From Candidatus Xianfuyuplasma coldseepsis (GTDB taxonomy: Bacteria > Bacillota_I > Bacilli_A > Izemoplasmatales > Izemoplasmataceae): DNA of 64,000 nucleotides. The position numbers were made by a program, and so were the translations under genes. The DNA is taken from contig NZ_CP048914.1 in assembly GCF_014023125.1 (NCBI RefSeq), positions 1,020,698-1,084,697 on the forward strand. Direction: 5' to 3'. Below are positions 54,313 to 63,392 of the stretch, piece after piece. How positions within the stretch are numbered: position 1 is the stretch's first letter; each line of letters opens with the position of its first letter. Under the pieces are notes generated by a model that saw only the letters and a program-made list of their open reading frames with translations, was not told where the DNA came from and searched no databases.

Positions 54313-54851
54313 TTTTGGAAACGAGTAAGAATGATATCTTTGTAACGTAAAACGCCATAACTAACAATCACAATATTATGGATGGCCATGTATAGTAGAC
54401 CCAAGTACACAACCCCGAATCCTACAATATCCCAAGATATCAATAAAGCATTGACGATGATGTGTTGTACCAGGGCAAATATAACCCAAGTTTCACGTAT
54501 GTCTTTGTATAGAATAATCAGATTAATCACCAAGGAACTCCCTACTATAATATAACCAAGCAAAGGAGAAATCTCACCGACAACATGGTTATACAAGGCG
54601 ATGGTAAAAAACAGACCCATTGTAAGAACAATATGAACGACATTAACTACCAGTAGTACATTCTTATGATCGTAATAATCTTGACAAATAAAAGGCTGTG
54701 TTAATAGAGAATACGGAATCAATTGTGCTAAAAGGATGAAAATGAATAGAATCGGAATCATCGCAAACATCAAGACATTCCCACCGGTAAAATAACTGAT
54801 AACTGCATAATACAAAAACAATCCCACAATACTTAACGTGCTTCGTGACAT
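54294..54851 (-). CDS. Hypothetical polytopic membrane protein
   Basis: A 185-residue protein with about five membrane segments and AAGGGG before the ATG. It lies 15 nt downstream of plsC, so it is probably co-transcribed with it. No family recognised; a lipid-related role is suggested only by position. Confidence 0.7.
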   Translation of the reverse strand: MSRSTLSIVGLFLYYAVISYFTGGNVLMFAMIPILFIFILLAQLIPYSLLTQPFICQDYYDHKNVLLVVNVVHIVLTMGLFFTIALYNHVVGEISPLLGYIIVGSSLVINLIILYKDIRETWVIFALVQHIIVNALLISWDIVGFGVVYLGLLYMAIHNIVIVSYGVLRYKDIILTRFQKNKDLV

Positions 54852-54866
54852 ATCAACAATCCCCTT

Positions 54867-55673
54867 TTATAGTGTGTTTTCGATTACTTCACGAACAAGC
54901 AATCCTACTTGTCGTGAGGATAACTCTTTATATTGTTCATATGGAATCGGTGGATGAATCACAAGATCTAAATGTTTCTTCATCGGCCATTTTTTCTTGT
55001 AGTATCTTGGTTCTTTTACAATCGTTATAGGAACAATCGGCACTTTACTTTCTAGAGCGACTTTGAATGCGCCACTACGAAACTTCCTCAAAACACCAAT
55101 CTCACGATTGACACCACCTTCGGGAAATATCACCATCGTCGATCCATGTTGGACGCGTTCGACAACTTTTGAAACAGCCTCACTACCTTGTCGTGCACTT
55201 TCCCGATTCAACATGACACAACCGATCGACTCCGCCCACCGACCAATGGATAAATAGGACCGGACTTCTTGTTTCGCGAGGAACGCGACAGGATATTCAG
55301 GCAAGGTGCACATTAACGCCGAAATATCTAGTTCTGATGTATGATTCGCATAGATTAAGAAGCCAGGATCTTTCGGTAGATTCTCTTTACCAATAACGGT
55401 TGCTTTCACACGGAATAAATGGAGGGGAACTTGGACAATCGCTTTTCCAAAGAAATGTTTCACTTTTGATGTTGTGGGGTAGCGTTTGGCAATCAACAAA
55501 TACGTCACTTCCAGCCAAATAATCGCAGCAATTAATGCCACAACAAAAGCAATCACAAAACTGATGATAATCACAAACGGATTATCAACTACTTGATCAA
55601 CACGATAATCAAACAGATAAATCGTGCCACCGATTGTCGCAAAGTAGACAAGAAGAATGTATGTTGTCAACAT
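54867..55673 (-). CDS. plsC: 1-acyl-sn-glycerol-3-phosphate acyltransferase
   Basis: A 268-residue membrane enzyme that converts lysophosphatidic to phosphatidic acid. Two N-terminal hydrophobic segments precede the catalytic NHTSELD (HX4D) and FPEGG motifs, and IVPITIV gives the last block. AGGTGG precedes the ATG. Together with PlsY it completes phosphatidate synthesis. Confidence 0.93.
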   Translation of the reverse strand: MLTTYILLVYFATIGGTIYLFDYRVDQVVDNPFVIIISFVIAFVVALIAAIIWLEVTYLLIAKRYPTTSKVKHFFGKAIVQVPLHLFRVKATVIGKENLPKDPGFLIYANHTSELDISALMCTLPEYPVAFLAKQEVRSYLSIGRWAESIGCVMLNRESARQGSEAVSKVVERVQHGSTMVIFPEGGVNREIGVLRKFRSGAFKVALESKVPIVPITIVKEPRYYKKKWPMKKHLDLVIHPPIPYEQYKELSSRQVGLLVREVIENTL

Positions 55674-55823
55674 GGTTTCACCACCTAATTTCGTCCATTT
55701 AATTATATCATATTTTTAAAGCTCTATCCCAAATATTATCATCCTTTTCTCCAACGAAGAAAGAATCGATACCATGAGAATTCAGAATGGAGTATAATAA
55801 AAGTAAGTGAGGTGATGTTAATT

Positions 55824-56516
55824 ATGATTGATAAACCCTTTATCAAAAATCTTGGAATATTAAGCGAATCCCAACAACAATCGATTCACAAACAGAATAT
55901 CATCGTTGTTGGTTGTGGTGGAATTGGTGGCTATGTCGCTACTCAACTCGTTCGTCTGGGCGTATCGAAAATAATTCTTGTTGATTTTGATACCTTTGAT
56001 AGAACCAATTTAAACCGGCAACTATATGCAACAAAACATACCATCGGACAGTTAAAAGTGGATGTTCTTGCCAACGAGTTACACAACATTCATCCCGCGG
56101 TAACAATCACAACGTACAATCAATCTATTGAGGATGTATCACCACAACAATTACAAGGTGCAACCTACCTTGTTGACGGTGTTGACACACCACAAACAAA
56201 AGTGTATCTCAATCAACTTGCCACAACATTAGACATCCCACTCGTTCATGGAGCGTGTGCTGGGTGGTATGCACAAGTTGGAATCATCGAGCCAGGGTGC
56301 ATGCTTCTACAAGAAGTCTATCAAACCCAAACAAGTGGTATCGAACAAACACTACAAAACGCGGCATTTGTACCCGCTTTAACCGCTTCTTATATGGTTT
56401 CTGAATGGCTAAAACATCTCATCAACGATACCTCAAAGACCACGAATCAACTGCTTCTCATTGATTGTAAAAATAATACGATTGATTATTCAGGAAGACG
56501 TGATTTTGATGATTGA
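55824..56516 (+). CDS. ThiF/MoeB-type E1-like adenylating enzyme
   Basis: A 230-residue cytoplasmic enzyme; the ATG at 55824 follows GAGGTG. Rossmann loop VVGCGGIGGYVATQL (28-42), acidic DFDTFDRTNLNRQ (with the adenylation Arg) and DGVDTPQTK are the E1 family marks. No CxxC zinc pairs are present, as in some short ThiF forms. It adenylates the C-terminus of a ubiquitin-like sulphur carrier. The next gene, overlapping by 8 nt, encodes such a carrier. Pathway (thiamine, molybdopterin/tungstopterin or other) is open. Confidence 0.88.
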   Translation: MIDKPFIKNLGILSESQQQSIHKQNIIVVGCGGIGGYVATQLVRLGVSKIILVDFDTFDRTNLNRQLYATKHTIGQLKVDVLANELHNIHPAVTITTYNQSIEDVSPQQLQGATYLVDGVDTPQTKVYLNQLATTLDIPLVHGACAGWYAQVGIIEPGCMLLQEVYQTQTSGIEQTLQNAAFVPALTASYMVSEWLKHLINDTSKTTNQLLLIDCKNNTIDYSGRRDFDD

Positions 56517-56754
56517 TGTATGCTTCTATAATCTACTGCGATCGAAGTATCGAATTACCGAACTACAAGTACAAGCAGGAACCATTCACGAGATTATTAA
56601 TGAGATTATTAAACAACATCCAGAAATTCAAAAAGACGATTTCAAGATGGCCATTGTATTCTATCATGGTAAGCCGATTCATTCTTCTGGATTTCATACC
56701 GAAATACCCGATAACGAACGAATTATCTTTACCCATTTTGTTGGTGGTGGATAA
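56509..56754 (+). CDS. MoaD/ThiS-like ubiquitin-fold sulphur carrier
   Basis: An 81-residue protein beginning MIDVCFYNLLRSKYRI and ending in GGG, the C-terminal di-Gly tail that E1 enzymes adenylate. Its ATG lies inside the end of the E1 gene (8-nt overlap). The beta-grasp pattern and length match MoaD/ThiS. It is the likely substrate of the E1 at 55824. Confidence 0.85.
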   Translation: MIDVCFYNLLRSKYRITELQVQAGTIHEIINEIIKQHPEIQKDDFKMAIVFYHGKPIHSSGFHTEIPDNERIIFTHFVGGG

Positions 56755-56759
56755 CAATC

Positions 56760-56785
56760 AAGACTACAGTTTTGTAGTCTTTTTG
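56760..56785 (+). terminator. Terminator after the E1/carrier pair
   Basis: AAGACTACA(56760-56768) pairs with TGTAGTCTT(56773-56781), followed by TTTT. Confidence 0.85.
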
Positions 56786-56816
56786 AGTACCATAATAAAA
56801 TAATAAACGAAATCCC

Positions 56817-56844
56817 TTTACTTATTTATCAAATGTGGTATAGT
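56817..56844 (+). promoter_or_regulatory. Extended -10 promoter of the DEAD-box helicase gene
   Basis: TTTACT(56817-56822), 16-base spacer, TGG then TATAGT(56839-56844). The predicted RNA start is near 56851, which places the TTG at 56848 outside the transcript. Confidence 0.65.
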
Positions 56845-56874
56845 TAATTGCTTCTTCAAAAAGGAGGAATTATT

Positions 56875-58458
56875 ATCCAATACAATAATCAGAAAATAGA
56901 ACAAGCATTAACCGAAATGGGATTTGACGAGTTTACTCCCATTCAAACACAAACAATCCCACTTATTCAAGAAGGTCATGACGTGATTGGCCATTCTCAA
57001 ACAGGAACAGGAAAAACCGCAGCATTTGCGATTCCAATGTTGGAACAACTGGATTTTGAATCGGACAAGATTCAAGCAATTATCCTTTGTCCAACCCGTG
57101 AACTTGCCGTCCAAGTAAAAGGTGAAATCGATCGCATCGGAACCTATTTCCCTCATCTCAAGACCCTTGCCGTATACGGCGGAGAGTCGATTCATAAACA
57201 AATTCAAGGATTAAAACATAAACCACAAATCATCGTTGGCACACCAGGTCGCACAATTGATCATATCAACCGGAAATTAATCCGCCTGGGACATGTCAAA
57301 TACTTTGTTTTAGACGAAGCTGATGAAATGTTAAAAATGGGATTCATCGAAGACATCGAAACCATCTTAGAAGCAACCAACAAAGACAAACAGATGGTCA
57401 TGTTTTCCGCTACCATGGCCAAACCAATCATTCGTATTACGAAACGCTATATGAACAACCCCAAACTCATCAGTGTCATCACGGATGAAGAAACAAACAA
57501 AGATATTACACAGTATTACTATCAAGTACAGGACAAAAACAAAGTCGAAGCCATCGGTCGCTTATTACACGTATACAATCCCAAACTTACCTTAATCTTT
57601 TGTAATACCAAACGCAAAGTCGATACGGTAACTCGGGAACTCACCAAAAAAGGATACAACGTCGACAAAATCCATGGCGACCTCCAACAAACGGCACGCC
57701 TACATGTCCTTGATAAATTCCATACCGGTGTATTAGATTTACTTGTCGCAACCGATGTTGCAGCAAGGGGATTAGATATCAAGAACGTTGAAGCTGTTAT
57801 CAACTACGATGTTCCTGAAAAAGCGGAGTTTTACGTTCATCGAATCGGTCGTACGGGCCGCATTGGCAATAAAGGATACTCCTTTACCCTCGTATCCCGC
57901 AAGGATCTTGGAAACCTAGAGGAAATCTTTACCTTTACCAAATCAACAATCAAGAAACGAAACATCCCCACACCGGAAAAAGTCATCTCGGTTCGCCAAC
58001 AAAAACAAGCCGAAGAAGTGCATGACATCATCACCAATATCAATACCAATCCGCATTTTGATCTAGCTAGCCAATTGCTGAATGAAAATGATGCCACCGA
58101 TGTTGTCCAAGCACTGTTACATAAACTAAGTAAGAACGATTCATCCAATAAGGTTAATGGCGACATTAACGAATCATTTCAAAAAGGACATAAGAATAAA
58201 TCATCGGATAAAGGACAAATGACACGATATCATTTGAATGTTGGGAAAGTTCAAGGGGTAACCCCAAAATCACTATCACAACTCATCATGAAGAAAACCA
58301 AACTACACAATTCCCAAATCGATCAAATTTACGTCACAAGAACATCCGCGTTCTTTTCGACAAAATCGTCAAAGATGAATCAAGTCATGAAAAATCTATC
58401 CAACATAACCGTTGGCGGGAAACGTACCTCAATCCGCCTTGCAAAAGAACAACAATAA
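56875..58458 (+). CDS. DEAD-box RNA helicase (CsdA/DbpA-like) with a non-ATG start
   Basis: About 527 residues. Motifs: Q-motif FTPIQTQTIP, SQTGTGKT, PTRELAVQ, DEADEML, SAT, HRIGRTGRIG. The C-terminus holds a DbpA-type RNA-binding domain (RYHLNVGKVQGVTPKSLSQL). It unwinds structured RNA in ribosome assembly or cold response. AAAAGGAGG (56859-56867) is followed at seven bases by ATC (56875), just where homologues start, with ATT at 56872 as alternative. No ATG exists before the core. See findings. Confidence 0.9.
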   Translation: MQYNNQKIEQALTEMGFDEFTPIQTQTIPLIQEGHDVIGHSQTGTGKTAAFAIPMLEQLDFESDKIQAIILCPTRELAVQVKGEIDRIGTYFPHLKTLAVYGGESIHKQIQGLKHKPQIIVGTPGRTIDHINRKLIRLGHVKYFVLDEADEMLKMGFIEDIETILEATNKDKQMVMFSATMAKPIIRITKRYMNNPKLISVITDEETNKDITQYYYQVQDKNKVEAIGRLLHVYNPKLTLIFCNTKRKVDTVTRELTKKGYNVDKIHGDLQQTARLHVLDKFHTGVLDLLVATDVAARGLDIKNVEAVINYDVPEKAEFYVHRIGRTGRIGNKGYSFTLVSRKDLGNLEEIFTFTKSTIKKRNIPTPEKVISVRQQKQAEEVHDIITNINTNPHFDLASQLLNENDATDVVQALLHKLSKNDSSNKVNGDINESFQKGHKNKSSDKGQMTRYHLNVGKVQGVTPKSLSQLIMKKTKLHNSQIDQIYVTRTSAFFSTKSSKMNQVMKNLSNITVGGKRTSIRLAKEQQ

Positions 58459-58490
58459 CAAAAAAAACGAATTCAAACATGAAATAGTAA

Positions 58491-58537
58491 GATGTTAGTA
58501 GACACATAAAAAACACGTGTATTACTAACATCTTTTT
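58491..58537 (+). terminator. Intrinsic terminator after the helicase gene
   Basis: GATGTTAGTA(58491-58500) pairs with TACTAACATC(58523-58532), followed by TTTTT. Confidence 0.8.
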
Positions 58538-58555
58538 GTATGCTTTTGTATCTAC

Positions 58556-58746
58556 ATGGCAGTATCTTGTAGTGGGTATTACAAATGGATCAAAGATGAA
58601 CTATACAAGGATTTGATTTATACAATGCAAATGATATCCATAATACAATAGAAGAGTTCTTCTATCATTGTAACTATGAAAGGGTGGCATATAGCCAAGA
58701 ATGCAAAACCCCAATCCAAGTTAGACTTGAACTGGGGTTCAATTAA
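58556..58746 (+). pseudogene. Remnant of an IS3-family transposase (OrfB)
   Basis: A frame from 58556 reads MAVSCSGYYKWIK, close to the SRSGYYKWL start block of IS3/IS150 OrfB. After an internal deletion and frame change, another frame ending at 58746 reads IEEFFYHCNYERV followed by KTPIQVRLELGF, like the OrfB C-terminus (YYNxxRI ... TPxxYR). The catalytic core is missing, so the element is dead. No inverted repeats are evident. Confidence 0.75.
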
Positions 58747-58806
58747 TGGTCTTTTTTGTGTCTATGAACTCTTGATAATTTCGAAATGTGTTGAATGTCT
58801 TATGTC

Positions 58807-60042
58807 TTATTCATTTATATAAAACTCTAATCCATATTCACCCAATTCATCAAGAATAGCATCATCCCACTTCTCAGATAACTGATCGTACAAACCACCT
58901 ATATCAGAGAATGTTGCAATGAAGTTGTTGGCTTGATTTAACAAGATTGTATTGCCTTCTTGAACTGCCATACCAATTGCAGCTGATAAGAATGCATCCC
59001 ATACAATAATGGTGTCATCAGGATTCGCATTGTGTCCATTAACGATTGGATTTGCGCTCATAATTAAGACATCCGCTGTCCCTTGTACTACAGACTCAAT
59101 CGCGGTAGATAAATCTGTTGTTTCCGTTACATTTTTTCCGTACGACTCTGGGATTGTTACGGATACTTGCGAAGCGATTCCGACAAAGTTAACATCTTCA
59201 ATTGCTACTATATCTTCTATGGTTGAAGAGGATGTAATCCCGTTCGTAGTAGCAAAGTCCTTATTCACAAGAGAGATTAGCTTGAAGTAGAAGTACGGAT
59301 CACTAAAATCAACAAGTTCTTCACGTGATTCCGTAATGCTCATTGAGGCAATTATGATATCAATATCTCCAGAATTAACAGCAGCAATTAAACTACCAAA
59401 GTCCATATTGACAATCTCAATTTGACGACCGATATATTCACCAAACGCGTATGCTATATCTACACTAATACCTTCAGGAACTTGATTTAAAGTAACGGTT
59501 TCAAATGGTGGATACCGGAGATCCATTCCCACCTTTAAGGCTTCTGAACAAGTATATTTAGCTTGTAGTGTTGTGTCTTCTACAAGAGTTAAACTTGTGA
59601 TCGTTTCCTCGTCAAGAATCCATCCATCGAATGTACAACCAGACTGAACAGGATTATCGGGAAATACAATCTCAGTTCCTTGTTCCAGTGTTTGTGTGTC
59701 AATGACAGTCTCGTCAACATTTACAAACGTAACCACATGGTAAACAACATTCGCTACCCATTTTGCGTGAAGTGTAAGATCTCCTACCACAGCATTGGAG
59801 AAATCATAAGAGCTGTTTAATGTGGAATCCGTAAACCACCCTTCAAATGTGTACCCCTCTTTCTGTGGTACAGTTGGTTCAGCTACAGACCGTCCATCTG
59901 TGACAGAAATAGGACCAATGTCTGTACCTCCATCCGTTTCGAAGGTAACTGTAAATTCTATAGGTTCAACCTCTGGAGTAGAACACCCTACGAATAAAAA
60001 AACTAGTAAAACAATTCCTAACATGCTAAAAATTTTCATCAT
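58807..60042 (-). CDS. Lipoprotein: InlB repeats fused to an amino-acid-type solute-binding domain
   Basis: A 411-residue lipoprotein; signal peptide ends FVGC. Two InlB repeats (YTFEGWFTDS, CTFDGWILDE; residues about 30-165) precede a family 3 solute-binding domain (about 175-405): GMDLRYPPFET, then IVNMDFGSLIAAVNSGDIDI and ITESREELVDFSDPYFY. This class feeds ABC amino-acid importers or acts in sensing. No ABC genes lie beside it, so it may be a receptor or orphan binder. The start may also be the next ATG, three bases in. Confidence 0.85.
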   Translation of the reverse strand: MMKIFSMLGIVLLVFLFVGCSTPEVEPIEFTVTFETDGGTDIGPISVTDGRSVAEPTVPQKEGYTFEGWFTDSTLNSSYDFSNAVVGDLTLHAKWVANVVYHVVTFVNVDETVIDTQTLEQGTEIVFPDNPVQSGCTFDGWILDEETITSLTLVEDTTLQAKYTCSEALKVGMDLRYPPFETVTLNQVPEGISVDIAYAFGEYIGRQIEIVNMDFGSLIAAVNSGDIDIIIASMSITESREELVDFSDPYFYFKLISLVNKDFATTNGITSSSTIEDIVAIEDVNFVGIASQVSVTIPESYGKNVTETTDLSTAIESVVQGTADVLIMSANPIVNGHNANPDDTIIVWDAFLSAAIGMAVQEGNTILLNQANNFIATFSDIGGLYDQLSEKWDDAILDELGEYGLEFYINE

Positions 60043-60063
60043 AATCCTTCCTTTCTACATACA

Positions 60064-61458
60064 TTATTCTGGTATAAGAATCTCGCGTACTTCATCCCAC
60101 GGACTAATATCGAGGGGATTCATTGTATCATTTTGTAGTGTTTCATCAAAGAAATCCACCATCATTGTTTCTAGAATTGTATTTAAATATCGTCCATCCA
60201 CATCGCCGGTAAAACCAATCACTCCAGTCAAAGGGGAATACATGTATACCATTGAGAAATCATAATGGGTTGTGCCATCTACTTGGTAGAGGATTGAGGA
60301 TGGACTATTGTCAATCAATGTATAGAGTTGTTCATTGTTATAACTCTCTTCCCATGCCCCACTACGGACAAACACAGAAGGAATATCCAAACCTTGTTCC
60401 AATAACGTTTCATCAATCGATTCGACCCAAGCGTCTAATCCAAAGACCGCATCAATGCGATCATCCTTAAGCGCGGCTGCGACATCGCCACCACCACCGG
60501 TGGAATGCCCAACAACACCAATGCTATCTACATCAAGAACCCCAGTAAACATCGAATCTATTGTACCGTCTTGTAAATCTTCCAAGTAATTGAGTGTCGT
60601 AATCACATCATCGCCATAGGTATTCACTAGCGTATTCGCATACTCTAAAAAGTCGGGTGTTGTATTACGCAGCGGTAAGGCTTCTAAATTAAGGGGAGCA
60701 ACGGTCCCATCAAAGACGGTCGCAACTGTTCCATAGGTATGATCAATACTGACGACAATGTATCCATGACTTGCCAGTTCTTCCGCAAAGTCGTTATGAA
60801 GATTACGGAATCCCCGCCATCCATGGGAAATAATAATTACCGGATAACTGGTTTCACTGGTATTGATTGCGGCATCCTTATACGAATGCGATAAGATACT
60901 CGTCGTATGATCAAGGACAAATGCCGGTAATCCCGTATCTACTGCAAGAGCACGGGCAACCACGCGTCCATCCTCCAACCACGGAACTTGCTCATAGCCA
61001 TCCGTGGTTTCCGCAGGATACCACAGTTGGATTTTTATTGTTCTTGTATCAACGTCCCCATTATACAGTTCTTCACGGCTGTGATCGTTGACGGTATATG
61101 AGGTGGTTCCGATATCATAGATTCCTGTAGGTTCCGGCAAGTCATATACCGGAAAGACATACAGGGCAACACTCGATAGAAGAAATAAGACCACTGACAA
61201 CGTCAGAAGAGTTCCTCTTACCCACCGTTTTAATCCATACCGTGTTTGAATGTACAGTATGAACCCCACAAGTAGAACTCCACCATAAAACGGATATACT
61301 TGCCACTTGACACTCTCGATGAATCCCTGTAGCACAATCAAAAGTGCAACCACACTTCCGACAATACTTAAGAAGAACAACGATGGTTGTTTTTTTATAA
61401 ATAAGAGGCCAATAAGACCCATTGATACGACAATCAATATACCATCAAATACACTCAT
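60064..61458 (-). CDS. Membrane-anchored alpha/beta hydrolase (PAF-acetylhydrolase-like)
   Basis: A 464-residue protein. Four hydrophobic segments at residues about 5-105, then an alpha/beta hydrolase with oxyanion region VIIISHGWRGFR, nucleophile elbow VVGHSTGGGG, a candidate Asp (FGLDAW) and a late His (THYDFSM). The layout matches PAF-acetylhydrolase/dienelactone hydrolase-like esterases. GGAGG precedes the ATG. Likely acts on esters at the outer face. Confidence 0.85.
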   Translation of the reverse strand: MSVFDGILIVVSMGLIGLLFIKKQPSLFFLSIVGSVVALLIVLQGFIESVKWQVYPFYGGVLLVGFILYIQTRYGLKRWVRGTLLTLSVVLFLLSSVALYVFPVYDLPEPTGIYDIGTTSYTVNDHSREELYNGDVDTRTIKIQLWYPAETTDGYEQVPWLEDGRVVARALAVDTGLPAFVLDHTTSILSHSYKDAAINTSETSYPVIIISHGWRGFRNLHNDFAEELASHGYIVVSIDHTYGTVATVFDGTVAPLNLEALPLRNTTPDFLEYANTLVNTYGDDVITTLNYLEDLQDGTIDSMFTGVLDVDSIGVVGHSTGGGGDVAAALKDDRIDAVFGLDAWVESIDETLLEQGLDIPSVFVRSGAWEESYNNEQLYTLIDNSPSSILYQVDGTTHYDFSMVYMYSPLTGVIGFTGDVDGRYLNTILETMMVDFFDETLQNDTMNPLDISPWDEVREILIPE

Positions 61459-61516
61459 ATAGGTACCTCCATATGTACAATATCACACTTGTAATTGTAC
61501 CATATTGATCTGGTTG

Positions 61517-62362
61517 TTAGTCTAGGTGATACTCCCCAAGATAGGGAGCTAACCGAAATTGAATATAGAGAAACCAGCCAATCAATCCCACATGCAATAC
61601 ATCATTCGCACTGAACCAGATTCCCGTATTGGTATACAGTGTTTCGGTAAATCCGGGAAGATAGTACGCGTAATATAACACATTCACAATCAGGAATAAT
61701 ATCCACAAGATAATAAACCGTTTATTACGTTCATCTTTTTGTACTCTAAACTGCCGAATATTAAGGACAAAGAAAAAGACAAATAAAGGCATAAAGAAGA
61801 TGGTGAATAACTCATATGAGATTAAGAAGTATATCTCAAATATCGATCCCATTAATAATAGTATTGTATAGACAACAAGTAATCCCTTCGCATACCTTTT
61901 TAGATACGATTTTAGTGGTCCTTTAGTAAAATCCTCGGCAAATGCCAACGCCATCACCGCGATACTGATTGCGGTGACAAATAAATACGCCAGTTCAAAC
62001 CAACTGGTAAATTCACAAACGGGCTGTCCACTACATTTTAATTCATACCCAAAACCTTGATACGAGGTACCAGCAAGAAGTGTACCCACACCCCAAAAGA
62101 GAAAACTAATTCCCCATAAGGTTTTGTGTTGACGAAGTAATAAATATCCTAGTACAAGTATTTGAATTCCCAGAAGGTATACGATAATCGTCGAACTTGG
62201 AACAATAATAATCCAGCGATTAAAGATGGTTATCGTTGGTTTAGATTCAAGATACAATTGTGGTGTGATGTCATCAAACATCAAGATTCCATGGGGCATA
62301 AACACATACAACATTGCGAGCACAACGAGTATTAAAACGGAATAGATAAGGAATCGTTTCAT
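61517..62362 (-). CDS. Hypothetical polytopic membrane protein
   Basis: A 281-residue protein with seven to eight hydrophobic segments; the ATG at 62362 follows AAGGAGG. Two cysteines (KCSGQPVCEF) lie in one extracytoplasmic loop and could pair. Family not recognised. Confidence 0.72.
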   Translation of the reverse strand: MKRFLIYSVLILVVLAMLYVFMPHGILMFDDITPQLYLESKPTITIFNRWIIIVPSSTIIVYLLGIQILVLGYLLLRQHKTLWGISFLFWGVGTLLAGTSYQGFGYELKCSGQPVCEFTSWFELAYLFVTAISIAVMALAFAEDFTKGPLKSYLKRYAKGLLVVYTILLLMGSIFEIYFLISYELFTIFFMPLFVFFFVLNIRQFRVQKDERNKRFIILWILFLIVNVLYYAYYLPGFTETLYTNTGIWFSANDVLHVGLIGWFLYIQFRLAPYLGEYHLD

Positions 62363-62403
62363 ATACAAAATCCTCCTTATAATCTAGGTATAGTATACCA
62401 TAA

Positions 62404-62432
62404 AAAAGAGAGACTTTTATGTCTCTCTTTTG
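62404..62432 (-). terminator. Terminator after the cohesin-like lipoprotein gene
   Basis: AAAAGAGAGAC(62404-62414) and GTCTCTCTTTT(62421-62431) form an 11-bp stem, with a T tract on the minus strand. Confidence 0.85.
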
Positions 62433-62435
62433 GTA

Positions 62436-63353
62436 TTATTCAGTTGTAAACGGAATGATATCATAATCCGTATCCACAATGGTATACTGTTCTGTCACAT
62501 CGATGAACTCATCAACCGAAATTGTGAGATCGATCGCATCGTTATTTAGAATATCAAACGTTAGTGTAATAATAACCGTTGTGTCTTCGATGGGGTTAAT
62601 TGCATCGACATAATTAAATGTCAGAATCCCATCTACCGCATCATTGACAACATTCTCTAAACCATTGGTGTAACTCGTTAGGTCAAGTTTTGTGTGATCA
62701 TAACCGATTTCCATTTCATATCCAACAAATCGTACGGCACCATCAATGATAATATCAACGACTAACGTCTCCGTATCCATCGAGGCAATGTTTGCCCAAA
62801 TGACATTGTCTTCAGTATAATGAATATCCGAAGCCCACCGGGCATAGATATCAAAATCATAATTGGGCATCACCGCTAATTCAAGTGGTACAGTAAGTGC
62901 TTCATCAGTATACCAATCGATAAAGAGATGGTCTGTGTATGTTGGAAGTGGAATTTCAACAATGCTGTCGCCTGTTTGAAACATTACATCATACGAGGCT
63001 TCGCCGTTTTCGGGATGAATCGTAATCGTATGCGATTCCCCTTCCCATACAGCATAGAGGGTAATACTTGACGATGATATCGTTGTGAAATTAAGATTAA
63101 ACAACGAGTCATCATCCTCGGTTAAGGACCATCCAAGGAAGGTATATCCTTCTTTGACAGGAGTAGGCAACGTTAGTGAAATATCGGTTTTTGAGATTTC
63201 CATCGGTTGGACTACGTTCCCACCAAGGGTATCAAAGTAGACGATTAATGTGGTATCTTCTTCCTCGCCACCCTCAGGGTTTAACAAGAAACAGGAGGAA
63301 AGAAACAATACCAAAAGCATCGTTATTGATAATAGACTGATTCGCTTAAACAT
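62436..63353 (-). CDS. Lipoprotein with InlB repeats and a cohesin-like domain
   Basis: A 305-residue lipoprotein. The start at 63353 follows AAAGGATG. Signal peptide ends LSSC. Two InlB repeats (YTFLGWSLTE, HLFIDWYTDE) cover about 30-175. The C-terminal 130 residues (GYEMEIGYDHTKLDL ... ILTFNYVDAINP) match the beta-sandwich pattern of cohesin domains. Cohesins bind dockerins; the upstream gene encodes a dockerin-bearing protein, so the two may assemble on the surface. Confidence 0.78.
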   Translation of the reverse strand: MFKRISLLSITMLLVLFLSSCFLLNPEGGEEEDTTLIVYFDTLGGNVVQPMEISKTDISLTLPTPVKEGYTFLGWSLTEDDDSLFNLNFTTISSSSITLYAVWEGESHTITIHPENGEASYDVMFQTGDSIVEIPLPTYTDHLFIDWYTDEALTVPLELAVMPNYDFDIYARWASDIHYTEDNVIWANIASMDTETLVVDIIIDGAVRFVGYEMEIGYDHTKLDLTSYTNGLENVVNDAVDGILTFNYVDAINPIEDTTVIITLTFDILNNDAIDLTISVDEFIDVTEQYTIVDTDYDIIPFTTE

Positions 63354-63392
63354 ATCAAACCACATCCTTTGTAGTAGTCTTTGAAGGAACCA

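Noticed and set aside
56848-56850. TTG start for the DEAD-box helicase
   Set aside because: It lies upstream of the ribosome site and at or before the predicted RNA start; the codons after GGAGG fit better.
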